Shown: in pieces, positions 40,657 to 51,200 of the stretch
Numbering within the stretch: position 1 is the first letter of the stretch
How the letters are laid out: each line of letters opens with the position of its first letter
Assembly (NCBI GenBank): GCA_903927965.1
Contig: CAIYPA010000200.1
Location: 1 to 64,000, forward strand
Length of the DNA stretch: 64,000 bases
From: an uncultured Bacteroidia bacterium
GTDB lineage: Bacteria; Bacteroidota; Bacteroidia; Bacteroidales; Prolixibacteraceae
Direction of reading: 5' to 3'
Program-made: the position numbers and the translations under genes
The notes under the pieces: generated by a model
Told to the model about the DNA's origin: nothing
What the model saw: the letters and a program-made list of their open reading frames with translations, nothing else
Databases searched by the model: none

Positions 40657-43600
40657 TTATTCCCACAAACAAATATCCTCAATGTAATCTTTTGAGCCAT
40701 CCCTTGACCAGCCATCCAATTGGGAAACTTCTTTAAGCTGCTGTCCTCTCCTGCGGTTTACATTGATGTAGGTACATGAAAGTTCTGGAATGGCCGTCAT
40801 ATCACCCCAAAGTTTCTCGAACTGTGTCACCGGAAATACATCCTCCTGTCCCTTTCCCCACCGTTTTTTAACATCCTTAATGATCACATAGGTTGGCATC
40901 CTAGAGGCCATTTTATAGACACATGAGATGACCTTCTGTTCATTGTCCAAATCTTGCCGCGATAAGCCAAATACTGAGAGCAACTTGTCTATATTTATCC
41001 AGAAAGTGTTTGTATTGTAGTAACTTAAGTTGAATTCAACCTTTTCGTCCGGAAGGGCTAAGCCTTCGATCAATCGTATCTGCCCATTGATTTTTGCCAA
41101 ACCGCCTCCCCGGTCGTCCAATTTGCGGGTAATTACTTCCACCGTCATGGTTTTCTGCTGCTGTATGTGGTATCCCAATATTTTAGGTACAGCATTCGCA
41201 CCAAGGGTGTCGATATTGTGGACAAGCAAATGTTTCAGGTTCGGATTGTCATGGATCAAATTCTTAAGCGTCCCATTTAAAAACAGGTTTGGAATTTCGT
41301 ACCAATGACCTACTGGGTGGACACATTGTGAAGGGAGATTGTCGGTGTAATTGTCGCCTTCCCCAGTCGTTTTTGCCCAACCGATCAATGCCGAGTGGAG
41401 ACTTTCCTTGACTTTCTGGGATTGTTCGTTTAGCAACTGCTGAGGCATATCTTCCCAAAGGAACCTGAGGTCGCGTTCTGTTGGGATCAAACGTAGTCCG
41501 ATGACCTTACCGGGAGAAATATAGACCTTCCCATCATAACCTTTGGGTCCCAGAAATGAAGCGATTGCCGGATGGGTCAGGTAACTGGTTGTAAATATGT
41601 GCTGAAGGTCGGTTTTACAGTCAGAATCGGTCTTCTTTGTCTTGGCAATATGCGTTTCGATAAAGTTGCGATGTTTACCACCCATCTTTGCATAAGGATA
41701 GAGCGATTTGACGATGCCAGCCCCTTTTGTCCAACGGCTACCTGTCCCACCTGCCAGCGAAACGATGGCCAACTCTTTGTTTTTAAGTGCTTCCAAACCA
41801 ATTTCAGTCAGGATTTGGTCGTTGAGGGCCGCCTCATCTGAAATTTCAGATTTGGATACATCTTGAATCGAACTGCTGATGGGCAACCTGTTTTTGGACA
41901 ATCCAATCCTTCCTGATTTCAGGTCCCGCCTGATCGATTCATGTTGTTCAGAATTGAACCCAAGTTCCGACAACAATTTGTTCAGCGGCTTCTGTTGTTT
42001 GTTGTCTTCTTCAGATATCGGGATCATCTGATCAAAGAGGTTGCTGATAAATTGGGTATAATGCTGGTTCGATTTATAGGTCTGCCCTATCAATCCCAAT
42101 TCATTGCGTTGACAATCACCCAACAATTGAATATCCTTTTTCAACAAACCGGGCAACAACAGCGAATAATACGATTCAGGCATCAACGACAATTTCCCCG
42201 TATTCAGGTTTGCAAAGGTCCCGTTTTCGTTGATCCTGAAATCATAGACTACAGGTTCCATGGCAAAGGGAATTGAATGTTCAAATTTCCTTTTTGTCTC
42301 CGACATCAGTACCTGTAACCGATCCTGAGCAATTGACTTGACAGATGGATCAAATATAAAGCCCATTCCACCACCCGACATTCCGCCCATCATCCAGAAT
42401 CCCCAGAAATTCTCCTTAAATTCCTCCTTGATCAGGCTGATCAAGGTTTCGGTATATAAATTTGTTGCCCATGGGATTATTTCCTGTATCGGCCCATCAA
42501 AATTCTTATTTGTAAAGGCACCTATTCCTTTGATATCCCCATCCTTTAATTTGTGTACAACTTCATCGAAATAGTCAATGGCATTTTGGCGTGCCTCCCA
42601 TTCCTTTTTGGACCGGAGAAGGTATTTTTCCGTTACCATCTCCAGGATAGGGCCAACATCCTGTGCCATACCTCCATGGACAATCACAAGGCTGTCCTGT
42701 AGTTTTTGCCTCGATTCGATGCTGACCAAATCATTCCGTAAAATTGTGTGGTTTGGCAACAACCGGCCTTTACTGATTCCAAATTCGGGATCTTCCGCCG
42801 AAGCTTCAACCCCTTTGATCAGCTTTATTCCCGGCCAAACCCCTCCTGAATCCTGCCAGCCACCTCCTGATCCGCCTAACCATTCGCCCAGGATCGCCTT
42901 TGCTGCGACCAACCTTCTTTCTTCCTCATTCAATGAACCGGTAAGCTTTTCAGTCTGACCGGTTGCCCTCATGCACAATGAGATCAATGAAGCCAACAGA
43001 TTGGTTGATACAGCAAGCCTTGATCCCTTTGGAATGTTGTTTACCTTGCTCACAATCTCAATTCCTTTGCCTTTTCCGACCATATTTTCGAGCAGATGGC
43101 TCAACGGCAAACCCGCACCTTCCATGCCGGGAGGGACTATACCGGAAGCAATAATTGCTGCTTTTAAAAGGCCAAGGTAATCTTTTGCAAAATCAAATAT
43201 TTCGGATAGGTGGCTTATGCTGTTTGTTGTCGCAAGATCGATGCTCGTCAGTTTAAGTACAGGTTCCTCAATGATGCGGAACCATGTTTCGATGGGCGGT
43301 TTTGGAATTGATTCAATAGCCTTATTTCTGATACATAGATCAATGGAAATATTCATTACTTTTGCTCCTTCAGGATAATCCATTCCCAAAAAGAAAATAT
43401 CACTCCATCCACTATGGCTAAGGTCCATCCTGACGGGAGTGGATTCATGTAAAAGTGGATACAATCCAGTTTCCGGATCTTTATTCAACAATTCAGGAAG
43501 TACCTTTAGAGGTTGATCGGAGGGATGGCCCACCCTGAACATCCATTTGTTCCCGGCAGTGGAACGCACGCTGATTTTTACCTGATCGGCAAGTGTCTGA

Positions 43601-43974
43601 AAAGCAAGCTTGTGGTAGGCATCCGCCAGTCCACTTGAAATACCTTCGTTCGCACCTTTTTTCTCCTGGATTTTTAGGAACAGGTCAATAGCCTCTTCGA
43701 ACCGACGGTTAAGCATATGCTCGTAAGCTACGTAGGGGATAATTCCTTCGGTGCCGATGTTAAACCGAAAAGGGATATAAAAACGGTGGATTGCGTACAA
43801 AAAAAACAAGGTACGCACCCTGTTGTAAAGGTTTGGTTCCTCTTTCCGGTATTGTTCTAATTTTTCTGCTTCCGACAACAAATCAGAAAGCGATGCATTT
43901 TTACAATACTCATCAAGTGATTTATTCTTGATTTCGGGGATGTTTGTACTGATTATATTGATTAATGGACTCAT
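40657..43974 (-). CDS. GHMP-kinase-like and UDPGP-type nucleotidyltransferase fusion
   Basis: This protein has 1105 residues. The N-terminal two thirds include a GHMP kinase-type region: the loop GGSGGGWQDSGGVWPGIK (about 370-387) resembles the L-fucokinase motif, and MMGGMSGGGMGF near 530 is a second glycine-rich loop. The C-terminal part (about 740-1105) is a UDPGP/UAP-type pyrophosphorylase with SLAGGTGSRWTKG near 753 and LLVHNIDTLGANAVP later. The layout resembles bifunctional sugar kinase/pyrophosphorylases such as FKP, but order and length differ, so the sugar is not known. It is 5 bases downstream of the GalU-like gene and in its operon. Confidence 0.7.
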   Translation of the reverse strand: MSPLINIISTNIPEIKNKSLDEYCKNASLSDLLSEAEKLEQYRKEEPNLYNRVRTLFFLYAIHRFYIPFRFNIGTEGIIPYVAYEHMLNRRFEEAIDLFLKIQEKKGANEGISSGLADAYHKLAFQTLADQVKISVRSTAGNKWMFRVGHPSDQPLKVLPELLNKDPETGLYPLLHESTPVRMDLSHSGWSDIFFLGMDYPEGAKVMNISIDLCIRNKAIESIPKPPIETWFRIIEEPVLKLTSIDLATTNSISHLSEIFDFAKDYLGLLKAAIIASGIVPPGMEGAGLPLSHLLENMVGKGKGIEIVSKVNNIPKGSRLAVSTNLLASLISLCMRATGQTEKLTGSLNEEERRLVAAKAILGEWLGGSGGGWQDSGGVWPGIKLIKGVEASAEDPEFGISKGRLLPNHTILRNDLVSIESRQKLQDSLVIVHGGMAQDVGPILEMVTEKYLLRSKKEWEARQNAIDYFDEVVHKLKDGDIKGIGAFTNKNFDGPIQEIIPWATNLYTETLISLIKEEFKENFWGFWMMGGMSGGGMGFIFDPSVKSIAQDRLQVLMSETKRKFEHSIPFAMEPVVYDFRINENGTFANLNTGKLSLMPESYYSLLLPGLLKKDIQLLGDCQRNELGLIGQTYKSNQHYTQFISNLFDQMIPISEEDNKQQKPLNKLLSELGFNSEQHESIRRDLKSGRIGLSKNRLPISSSIQDVSKSEISDEAALNDQILTEIGLEALKNKELAIVSLAGGTGSRWTKGAGIVKSLYPYAKMGGKHRNFIETHIAKTKKTDSDCKTDLQHIFTTSYLTHPAIASFLGPKGYDGKVYISPGKVIGLRLIPTERDLRFLWEDMPQQLLNEQSQKVKESLHSALIGWAKTTGEGDNYTDNLPSQCVHPVGHWYEIPNLFLNGTLKNLIHDNPNLKHLLVHNIDTLGANAVPKILGYHIQQQKTMTVEVITRKLDDRGGGLAKINGQIRLIEGLALPDEKVEFNLSYYNTNTFWINIDKLLSVFGLSRQDLDNEQKVISCVYKMASRMPTYVIIKDVKKRWGKGQEDVFPVTQFEKLWGDMTAIPELSCTYINVNRRRGQQLKEVSQLDGWSRDGSKDYIEDICLWE

Positions 43975-43979
43975 TGACT

Positions 43980-44834
43980 TTATTTTCCGATCGAATTCAT
44001 ATTCTTCATCACAAAAAACTCCAACAATTCGGACATCACCTGATCGCGATCGTCTCCGCTCAAAGCCAATGCAAGTTGGGCTTTCAATAATCCGTAACGT
44101 GTGCCGGTATCAAAACGCCAGTCGTTTATTTCGAGCGCAAGGTATTGTTCTTTTGATGCAAGTTCATTTAAGGCATCGCTTAAACCTATTTTCCCACCAT
44201 TTGCTTTATTCAAATTTTGGGCAAGGATCTTCAGGACAACAGGTGAAAGTATATGCAAACCAAAGAAACATAAATAATTGCCGGCCCTCAATCCTGGAAC
44301 GATCAATTTTTGTTCCGCTAGGGTCGGGGTAGGTTTTTCGATTACTTTGTCGATCAGGTAAAGATCACTTGTCGAGGCAATCCTCTTGCCGCCAATCGTT
44401 CCATAATGTGGGATCAAATTCTCGCGGGTTGGTGTAACAGCCGAGACAGAGCAATTGTTTTGCATTGCAATATCAACCAGGTGTTTAGCACAGGGAACAG
44501 ATGATTTGTTCACATACAGATGGTCGCCAACAAGATGAAGAAAATAGTCGTTCCCGATAAAAGGTGCACCACATAAAATGGCATATCCATACCCAAGTGG
44601 TTTATCCTGCTGAATAAAATGTATATGTGGGTCCGCCTGTACAATGTCTGAATATGCCTGTAAATCCCCGGGGTGTATGACCACACCGATTTCTTCAATC
44701 CCTGCTTGCCGGGCTTCACCGATCAGAATTTCGAGGACTGTATTGCGTTTTCCTTCGCGGTTGACCAATGTTTGCACCGAAAGTTTACGGTGATCAACAC
44801 CTGCTAAAGTAATCAGAGCTTTTTTTACTTGCAT
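43980..44834 (-). CDS. GalU-like nucleotidyltransferase with degenerate glycine loop
   Basis: This 284-residue protein resembles UTP--glucose-1-phosphate uridylyltransferase. Strands and motifs of the family are present: LVGDHLY (metal Asp), KPLGYGYAILC, VIEKPTPTLAEQKLIVPGLRAGNY and the helical end. However, the N-terminal signature GxGTRxxPxTK is altered to AGVDHRKLSVQT, so nucleotide binding or catalysis may differ. It is the first gene of the two-gene unit with the kinase/pyrophosphorylase fusion and may supply or regulate it. Full activity is not certain. Confidence 0.72.
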   Translation of the reverse strand: MQVKKALITLAGVDHRKLSVQTLVNREGKRNTVLEILIGEARQAGIEEIGVVIHPGDLQAYSDIVQADPHIHFIQQDKPLGYGYAILCGAPFIGNDYFLHLVGDHLYVNKSSVPCAKHLVDIAMQNNCSVSAVTPTRENLIPHYGTIGGKRIASTSDLYLIDKVIEKPTPTLAEQKLIVPGLRAGNYLCFFGLHILSPVVLKILAQNLNKANGGKIGLSDALNELASKEQYLALEINDWRFDTGTRYGLLKAQLALALSGDDRDQVMSELLEFFVMKNMNSIGK

Positions 44835-45127
44835 AATTTTACTGTCGATTTTGTTTTGGATTACTGAGGATAAAGATATAAATTTATAGATCGACTGATT
44901 GATTTTTAATTACAATACACCAAATATTAGTTGATACAATACACCATAGGTATTAAGATATTGAATAACTGATGTTTAATCAATTAGCCATCGGTGCAAT
45001 CAGAAAGTGCCTAAAAGATCAAATGATTGCTGCGCAAAAAATCCGATGCCGCTCCCTGATCAAAGAACTGGACGTACCGGAAAAGGAAGAAGTGAGAACG
45101 GAGACCGGAACAAACAAAATTTCGGAT

Positions 45128-45545
45128 TGTCCACAAGGTTTTAAATGTTGCATGAAGATCCCAAACAACATAATAGCACTCTCACCATCAGGACATGTCA
45201 TTGCGGGGAGTGCGGCAAAATCTTAATTTGAAACGTAATCATATGCACGACAAAACAATCCCAAACAAAGAAGCACCATCAAAAAAAACAATATTCTGGA
45301 ATGTGCCTCAAACATGGGATTGCTTCACTCGCATTTCGATACTGCGAACCATTGATTATCAATACGCTCATTCGCAATGACAATTCCTAAAGGGAGATAT
45401 TCCAAAATTTTGGTTTGCGCCACAAGGTTTCAAAAGTTGCATGATCATACCAACAAAACAACACTTTTACCCTCATGACCTGTCATTGTGCGGTGTGCGG
45501 CACAATCCAAATTTAAAAAATAATTATCTGCACGACAACATGTTC
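45128..45545. repeat. Two degenerate copies of a REP-like repeat in an 800-base gene-free gap
   Basis: About 130 bases at 45128-45260 and about 125 bases at 45418-45545 share roughly 70-75% identity by eye, with CACAAGGTTT, GTTGCATGA, GTCATTGCGG/GTGCGG and GCACGACAA as common blocks. TCGCAATGAC at 45376 is the reverse complement of the GTCATTGCGA found in widespread intergenic REP-like repeats. The rest of 44835-45635 contains no gene that I can support. Confidence 0.45.
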
Positions 45546-45635
45546 CTTCCTGCCCCGTTTTTCGGGGATCCATCGGAAAAGCAATCTCAAAATAAGAAAC
45601 ACGATACCAGAAACATGGCTCTGCTTCGCTAGCTT

Positions 45636-47942
45636 TCATTGAACAGGAAACTCCTTCGGATGATTTCCCCATTGTTCATTGGGCCTTGGCCCCATCTGAA
45701 AAACAAGGTGACCTCCGTTTGCCAGGTCCGCATGGGTGAACCACGGACTGTTCAGCGGTTTTCCATTTAACGATGCCGACTGAATATACTTGTTTTTTGC
45801 CGAAACATCTTTTGATTCGATCACAAAGGTTTTGCCGTTGCCTAGATTAATAGTAGCCTTCTCAAACAAGGGACTCCCAATATCATAAACCGGGCTTCCC
45901 GGGCAGACCGGATAAAAGCCCATTGCGCTAAAGACATACCATGAGGATAGCTCACCTTCATCTTCATCGCCACAAATTCCCAACGGGCCATCGTTGTACC
46001 AGATTTTCATGATCTCCCTGACCCGTCGCTGCGTTTTCCAGGGCTTGCCTGCATAATTGTAAAGGTAAGCGATATGAAAACCAGGTTGGTTGCCATGGTT
46101 GTATTGTCCGATCAAGCCTGTACCATCGGGGAATTGCTTCAAAAAATCGAACTTTGCCCCTTTGCCACCGAATTGCTCCTGAAAAAGTCCATCCAGTTTG
46201 TCAGCAAACTTGTCATTTCCCCCCATCAGGCTGATCAAACCCGGAACGTTGTGCTGAACCTGGAAAGTATAGGTCCAGGCATTGGTTTCGGTATAGTAAT
46301 CCCGACCACCCTGACCCCCGCTCCAGATCGGATCCAATTGTTTCTCATTGAATACCCAATTCCCGTCAGCCGTTTTGGGTGCCATAAAACCAATCCTAGC
46401 ATCGTAGAGGTTTTGATAATTTTGTGACCGTTTCATAAAATAGTCATAATCCCCCTTTTTGTTCAAGGCTTTGGCCATTTGTGCCAGGCACCAATCATCA
46501 AGGCAACTTTCAAGTGTAACCGCGACAGACTGCCTTTTCTCAAAACTGTCCACCTTTTTGACCCACTCTTTTTGACCAAGCGCCAACGCAGGGAAAAAGC
46601 CTTTCTGATTGTAAACAGTGTCCAGTTCAGTTGCAAGACCATTGCGCCATGGAATCTTTGTGGCTTCCATCAGGTTTTTCCTCATTCCATTGTAGGCTTT
46701 CTCGACATCAAAATCTCTGAAACCCTTTCTGTAAGCATCAGTGATAGAAGCAGTTTCATGCCATCCAGTCATCACCCGCTCATTGAGCGCAGCATCGCCC
46801 AGCCAATTGGTTTGCTCATACATACGGATGTAAGACCTCACAAAGTCGTTTTGTCTCTCTGGTTCCAGGATCAATCCAAGTGGGAAAAGTGACCGGAAGG
46901 ATCCCCAACTTTCACCCAACTGGTAAAAATCATGCCCCTCTGTGGGATGGACCTGATGATCGAAACCACTATAATACTTCCCATACTCGGAAATATTGGT
47001 TGTCTTCCTGCCATAAACCCTGTAAAGTGCAGTAAAAAAAGTTGTTTTCTGGCTTTCTGTCCCTCCCTGGATTTGTACCTTGTTTAAGGCCTCGTTCCAG
47101 ATTTTCCGCCCATTGTTTTTCATTTTGTCGAAGTCCCAGCCTACAATCTCTTTTTCAAGGTTCTCTTTGGCCTGTTGAACGCTGATGTAGGAAAACCCTG
47201 TTTTTATCTGGATTTGTTCACCTTTTTTTGTTGACCAGGTTGCATAAATGCCAATGTTGTTCCCTGTTTGGGTCTTTTCTCCAGCCTTGATTTCCTCGCC
47301 AATCAAACTCCCGCACAGACCGATCGGTTTGCTGAATTCAGAATGGAAATAGATCCTTCGTTTCGGATCTCCTTTTGGATAAGATTGTGACCCTTCTATC
47401 GTATTGTCATTCAATAGTTTGATTTCTGCATTCTGGAGAAGTTTCAAATAAACATTTGAATTTGCCGCTTCAGGAAAAGTAAAGCGGTAAACGGAAGAAT
47501 GTTGCGTAGCGGAACATTCCACTTCTATGCCATAATCCTCCAAAAGAACAGAGTAGCAATAGGGCGTTGCCTTTTCCGAATCGTGGTCAAACCAGGAGGC
47601 GTACCCATTTGGATCAACTTTTAATTTTCCTGTGGTAGCCATAATGGAGAATGCGCTTATCCCTCTGGAGAAATCACTAGGCAATGAAATCGTTGAAAAA
47701 GAATAGATTTTGTCGGCAAGGTAATTGTCCCTGATCCCCGGAGTTGTCATGGGTATCAACCTGATCATGCCCCTTGGAACCTGTACATCAGGAGTCGTGG
47801 CAGTCAGCAGGTGACCAATGGATCCGATATTTGGATTGACATAGTCAACCGGTTCCTGGCCAAAAGCAATGCCCGAATGATTTAAAAATAGAAGTTTAAA
47901 AAGAATGATAAGGAGCAGTATCCTGATTGATTTAGTTTTCAT
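45636..47942 (-). CDS. GH92 family alpha-1,2-mannosidase, secreted
   Basis: This protein has 768 residues with an N-terminal signal peptide (ILLLIILFKLLFLNHSGIAFG). The family start VDYVNPNIGS follows, then the long N-terminal beta domain and an (alpha/alpha)6 barrel. The GH92 hallmark CGDEDEGELSSWYVFSAMGF with the acidic catalytic/calcium region lies near the C-terminus, followed by YPVCPGSPVYDIG. GH92 enzymes remove terminal alpha-mannose, mostly alpha-1,2, in a calcium-dependent manner, usually from N-glycans or yeast mannan. It is divergent from the DUF4091 gene, with a 299-base gap that contains two promoters and an RNA hairpin. The periplasm is the likely location. Confidence 0.93.
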   Translation of the reverse strand: MKTKSIRILLLIILFKLLFLNHSGIAFGQEPVDYVNPNIGSIGHLLTATTPDVQVPRGMIRLIPMTTPGIRDNYLADKIYSFSTISLPSDFSRGISAFSIMATTGKLKVDPNGYASWFDHDSEKATPYCYSVLLEDYGIEVECSATQHSSVYRFTFPEAANSNVYLKLLQNAEIKLLNDNTIEGSQSYPKGDPKRRIYFHSEFSKPIGLCGSLIGEEIKAGEKTQTGNNIGIYATWSTKKGEQIQIKTGFSYISVQQAKENLEKEIVGWDFDKMKNNGRKIWNEALNKVQIQGGTESQKTTFFTALYRVYGRKTTNISEYGKYYSGFDHQVHPTEGHDFYQLGESWGSFRSLFPLGLILEPERQNDFVRSYIRMYEQTNWLGDAALNERVMTGWHETASITDAYRKGFRDFDVEKAYNGMRKNLMEATKIPWRNGLATELDTVYNQKGFFPALALGQKEWVKKVDSFEKRQSVAVTLESCLDDWCLAQMAKALNKKGDYDYFMKRSQNYQNLYDARIGFMAPKTADGNWVFNEKQLDPIWSGGQGGRDYYTETNAWTYTFQVQHNVPGLISLMGGNDKFADKLDGLFQEQFGGKGAKFDFLKQFPDGTGLIGQYNHGNQPGFHIAYLYNYAGKPWKTQRRVREIMKIWYNDGPLGICGDEDEGELSSWYVFSAMGFYPVCPGSPVYDIGSPLFEKATINLGNGKTFVIESKDVSAKNKYIQSASLNGKPLNSPWFTHADLANGGHLVFQMGPRPNEQWGNHPKEFPVQ

Positions 47943-48044
47943 AGCTATTTGGATATTTTAACATACCAGATTAATTTATGACGAAAGTAAGAATTTATTT
48001 TGTGAATCATTCAGCAATTTTATAATTCTTTAACTTGCAATGTG

Positions 48045-48075
48045 TTGGCTGATAAGTCATTTAAGGTTAGTTTTG
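48045..48075 (+). promoter_or_regulatory. Strong Bacteroidota-type promoter without an adjacent gene
   Basis: TTG at 48045-48047 and TAGTTTTG at 48068-48075, 20 bases apart. The predicted start is near 48081, and the transcript would meet the hairpin at 48133-48159 before any open frame. See the small RNA candidate. Confidence 0.55.
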
Positions 48076-48080
48076 TACAG

Positions 48081-48166
48081 GTTTTTTTTCATACAATTGG
48101 ATTTGGTTTGATTAGTTAGTAAGTTTTAATAGAAGGATGGAAGCGCAAGTTCCATCCTTTTTTTTT
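48081..48166 (+). ncRNA. Candidate small RNA or leader with intrinsic terminator
   Basis: A consensus promoter (48045-48075) is followed about 85 bases later by AAGGATGGAA (48133-48142), a 7-base loop, TTCCATCCTT (48150-48159) and a run of T to 48166. There is no reading frame of note between them. It could be a small RNA or a terminated leader of the DUF4091 gene, which has its own promoter further on. Confidence 0.4.
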
Positions 48167-48192
48167 GTCCCAGTCAAACCATTTTTTTGTCG

Positions 48193-48222
48193 TTGGAATA
48201 TTGGACATTTTCAATAATTTTA
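48193..48222 (+). promoter_or_regulatory. Probable promoter of the DUF4091 gene
   Basis: TTG at 48193-48195 and TAATTTTA at 48215-48222 (19 bases apart) fit the -33/-7 form with one change in the last base. The start codon at 48242 is about 13 bases after the predicted start, so the leader is very short. Confidence 0.45.
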
Positions 48223-48241
48223 GCTTTAAAAATACCAACAA

Positions 48242-51200
48242 ATGAAGCTTGAGTTAAAGAAACTAATTCCTGTCATCATGGCTACCCTCCTCACTACCGT
48301 AGCGATGTCGCAGAATTTGAATTTAATCACGAACTGGAAATATAATATTACAGCGCCTTCAGGACGATCATCCGGTGCAGGTATTCCAATGCCTTTTCCC
48401 GATGGAAAACACCCGAACAGTTTAGTTGTAGGTGTAGGTTATGGTGTTGTACGATTGGATCCTTTCGGGAAGGAGATTTTTAACTTTAAAGCTGCTGGGA
48501 ATGTGATGGTTCCCGCAATCGGTGACCTTAACTGTGACGGAAAGTCTGAAATCGTCATACCCGTGAATTCGGGGATGGTCCATTGCATTGATGAAAATGG
48601 AAAACAACTTTGGGAATACGACCTGAAAGACTATCTGTACGATTATGGCAGTGCTGTTGTCACCGACATCGATGGGGATGGAAAGCTGGAATCGCTCTTC
48701 AATGCCAAAGCCGGTACCATTTACTGTCTAAATTCTGATGGGGTCCTCAGATGGAAGGTCAATGCGGAGCCACGGGCGTGCAATCCAGCAGTTGGGGATA
48801 TTGACGGGGATGGCAAAGCTGAAATTTTTTATGGGACTGATTTGAGCAAGATCTTTTGTCTCGACTATCAGGGTCGCTATTTGTGGCATACCGAAATCTT
48901 GAACGGGGTTTACGGACGCTCATCCCCAACTTTGGCCGACCTGAACGGGGATGGCCGGTATGAATTGGTCATGCCACATAGCAATACGACGCCCTATCCT
49001 GCAATCGTTGTCCTGGATGCCCATTCCAGCAAATTGCTCTGGAAAGGGAATACTGTGATGCAAAATTATGGCGGGACCAGTGTTGCCGATCTGGACCGTG
49101 ACGGAAAACTGGACGTGATTGTTGTCGATAAAGGCAATGCAGTCAATGTGTTCAATTGGAATGGAAGTTTGAAATGGTGCACGACCTTGAGTGGCCACGG
49201 AATGTTTTATGCTTCTGGAGTTGCCGATTTTTTCAATGACGGGCATTTTGAAGTGCTTTGTGGTTGCAGGCAAACAGGGCCAGAAGGACAGACACTGTTT
49301 TTATTGGACAGCAAAGGGAAGGTCCTCCAAGAATTCAAAGAGGGTGGCGACAGGCAAACCTCGCCATTGATTGTTGACTTGAATGGAGATAAAATTCCAG
49401 AGATTTACAGTACCGATGCTGCTCAGAAAAACATTGTTTGTTCTACCCTTGAAGGTTCAAAAGCGGGTGGTGAAATTCCATGGGCCTGTTGGAAGAATTC
49501 TCCATCCAACACTGGTTTTATCAGATCCTTATCAGGAAAGCATTTTCCAATGGATATTAAACGGTTAAATAAATTAGCTGAATCAGAAGAGCTTCCATCG
49601 TTTATCGGAAAAAATAGTATCAGTGTGAATTTGCCTTCTACCTATAAAGGATCTGAACTGGTTTGTGAAGCGCGGATTACCGATGGCCAGATTATCAATT
49701 CCAACTTTTTTTGGTCTGAAAACAAAAACAATCGGATAGAAATTCCTTATCTGATTTCTTCCGCTGAAGATCAAAATCTCGAATACATCCTGCGGGACCG
49801 GAATTCCAAAGAGATTGTTATCCATAAATCAGTAAAAGTGAGTGCTAAAGGGTATCTAAAGGATCAGGAATATTTGATGGCTTCCGGGACCGAAATAGAT
49901 GAAATGGCAAAGCAACTTCCTGCTTCAGATTTTTCGCTTGCCAACGGTCTTAATACTGCAATCAGTCAGGCTGATGAATTATTAACCAGGATCGTTACAA
50001 TGAAAGATCCTTTGAAGTTGGAGATGGCTGTTAAAAATATAGAAAGTAACCGGGAGAAAATAGGTTTTGGTCTTAAATATGGACGTTTTTTGAACAGGAT
50101 CAGGCAGAATGGGATTCGCGGTACTTTTTTTGTCTGGCAGAACCCAAATCCCTGGGATGAGGCAAAGCCGGAAGATATTTTTCCAACAAACAAATTATCA
50201 GATACATCCAAGGTATCGGTCCTCGCAATGGGCAATGAAACAGAGGCTGTTGCCTTTGAAATTACCAATCTTGCTGAGTCGTCACAAGTCATTAAAGTGT
50301 ATCCATACAATCTTGTTGACAGTCAAGGGAAGGCAATTCCTTTTCATGATATTGTCGAATTGAGGGAAGCGGTCAACACGCCCACCAACAAGGGGATTAT
50401 GGTCGATGAAGTCCTTCCCAAACTCAATGAGGGCAACACACTTTACCTTGGTAGCACCGACAGCCGTAAACTGTGGGTAAATCTGAACACAAAAACGCTG
50501 GCTCCAGGCAGATATGAAATCAGGTTGGGATTTGAATCTGTAAGCCCCGTCGAATCTGTCCAAACGGTGGAAATTAGTCTGGAAGTCAGTACTGTCCGCG
50601 TTCCTGAGAAAAATGATTTTGCCTTTAATACATGGAGTTCAATCGAGATTGCAGATGAAATCATGCGGGAAAAGGTCATTAAAGACCTGATTGATCACAA
50701 AATAGGTGTCCTCTCGATGTTGCCTGGCCCGCGTTTTTATCTTGACAATCAGGGTAAACTCATGGAAGATTGGTCGCATTGGGACAAATATTACACCCCT
50801 TTGAAGGACAAGATCATCTGTTTTGTCACGGGTGCATTGTCTGTTGAAACAAATGGCCGACAGCTATCAAAGGAAGAGTACGCCTCCTATCTGAAAGATG
50901 CTTATACATTGGCACAGAAAGGGATGGCTGCCCGTGGCATTGAGAAAAAGCAATGGGCCATTTATGTGATGGACGAACCTGCCCTGACTGGTTATCCAAG
51001 TATTGAGATCGCGGTAAAAATTGCAATGGAGATCAGGGCTGCTTCACCGGATGTGGAACTCTACATCGACCCGGCTGGGATGGTAAGGCCCGAAACTATG
51101 AAGCCATTTGAAGGACTGATCGATATCTATAGTCCCCAGATTGATTTGTTAAAAGATCCGGATGGCAAATTGCTCAGTTATTTCCATCAACTGAACAAGC

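Noticed and set aside
44972..45226. An 84-residue plus-strand open frame in the gap before GH92
   Set aside because: Its second half lies in a degenerate REP-like repeat also found at 45418-45545 and the product has no sensible composition, so it is probably chance.
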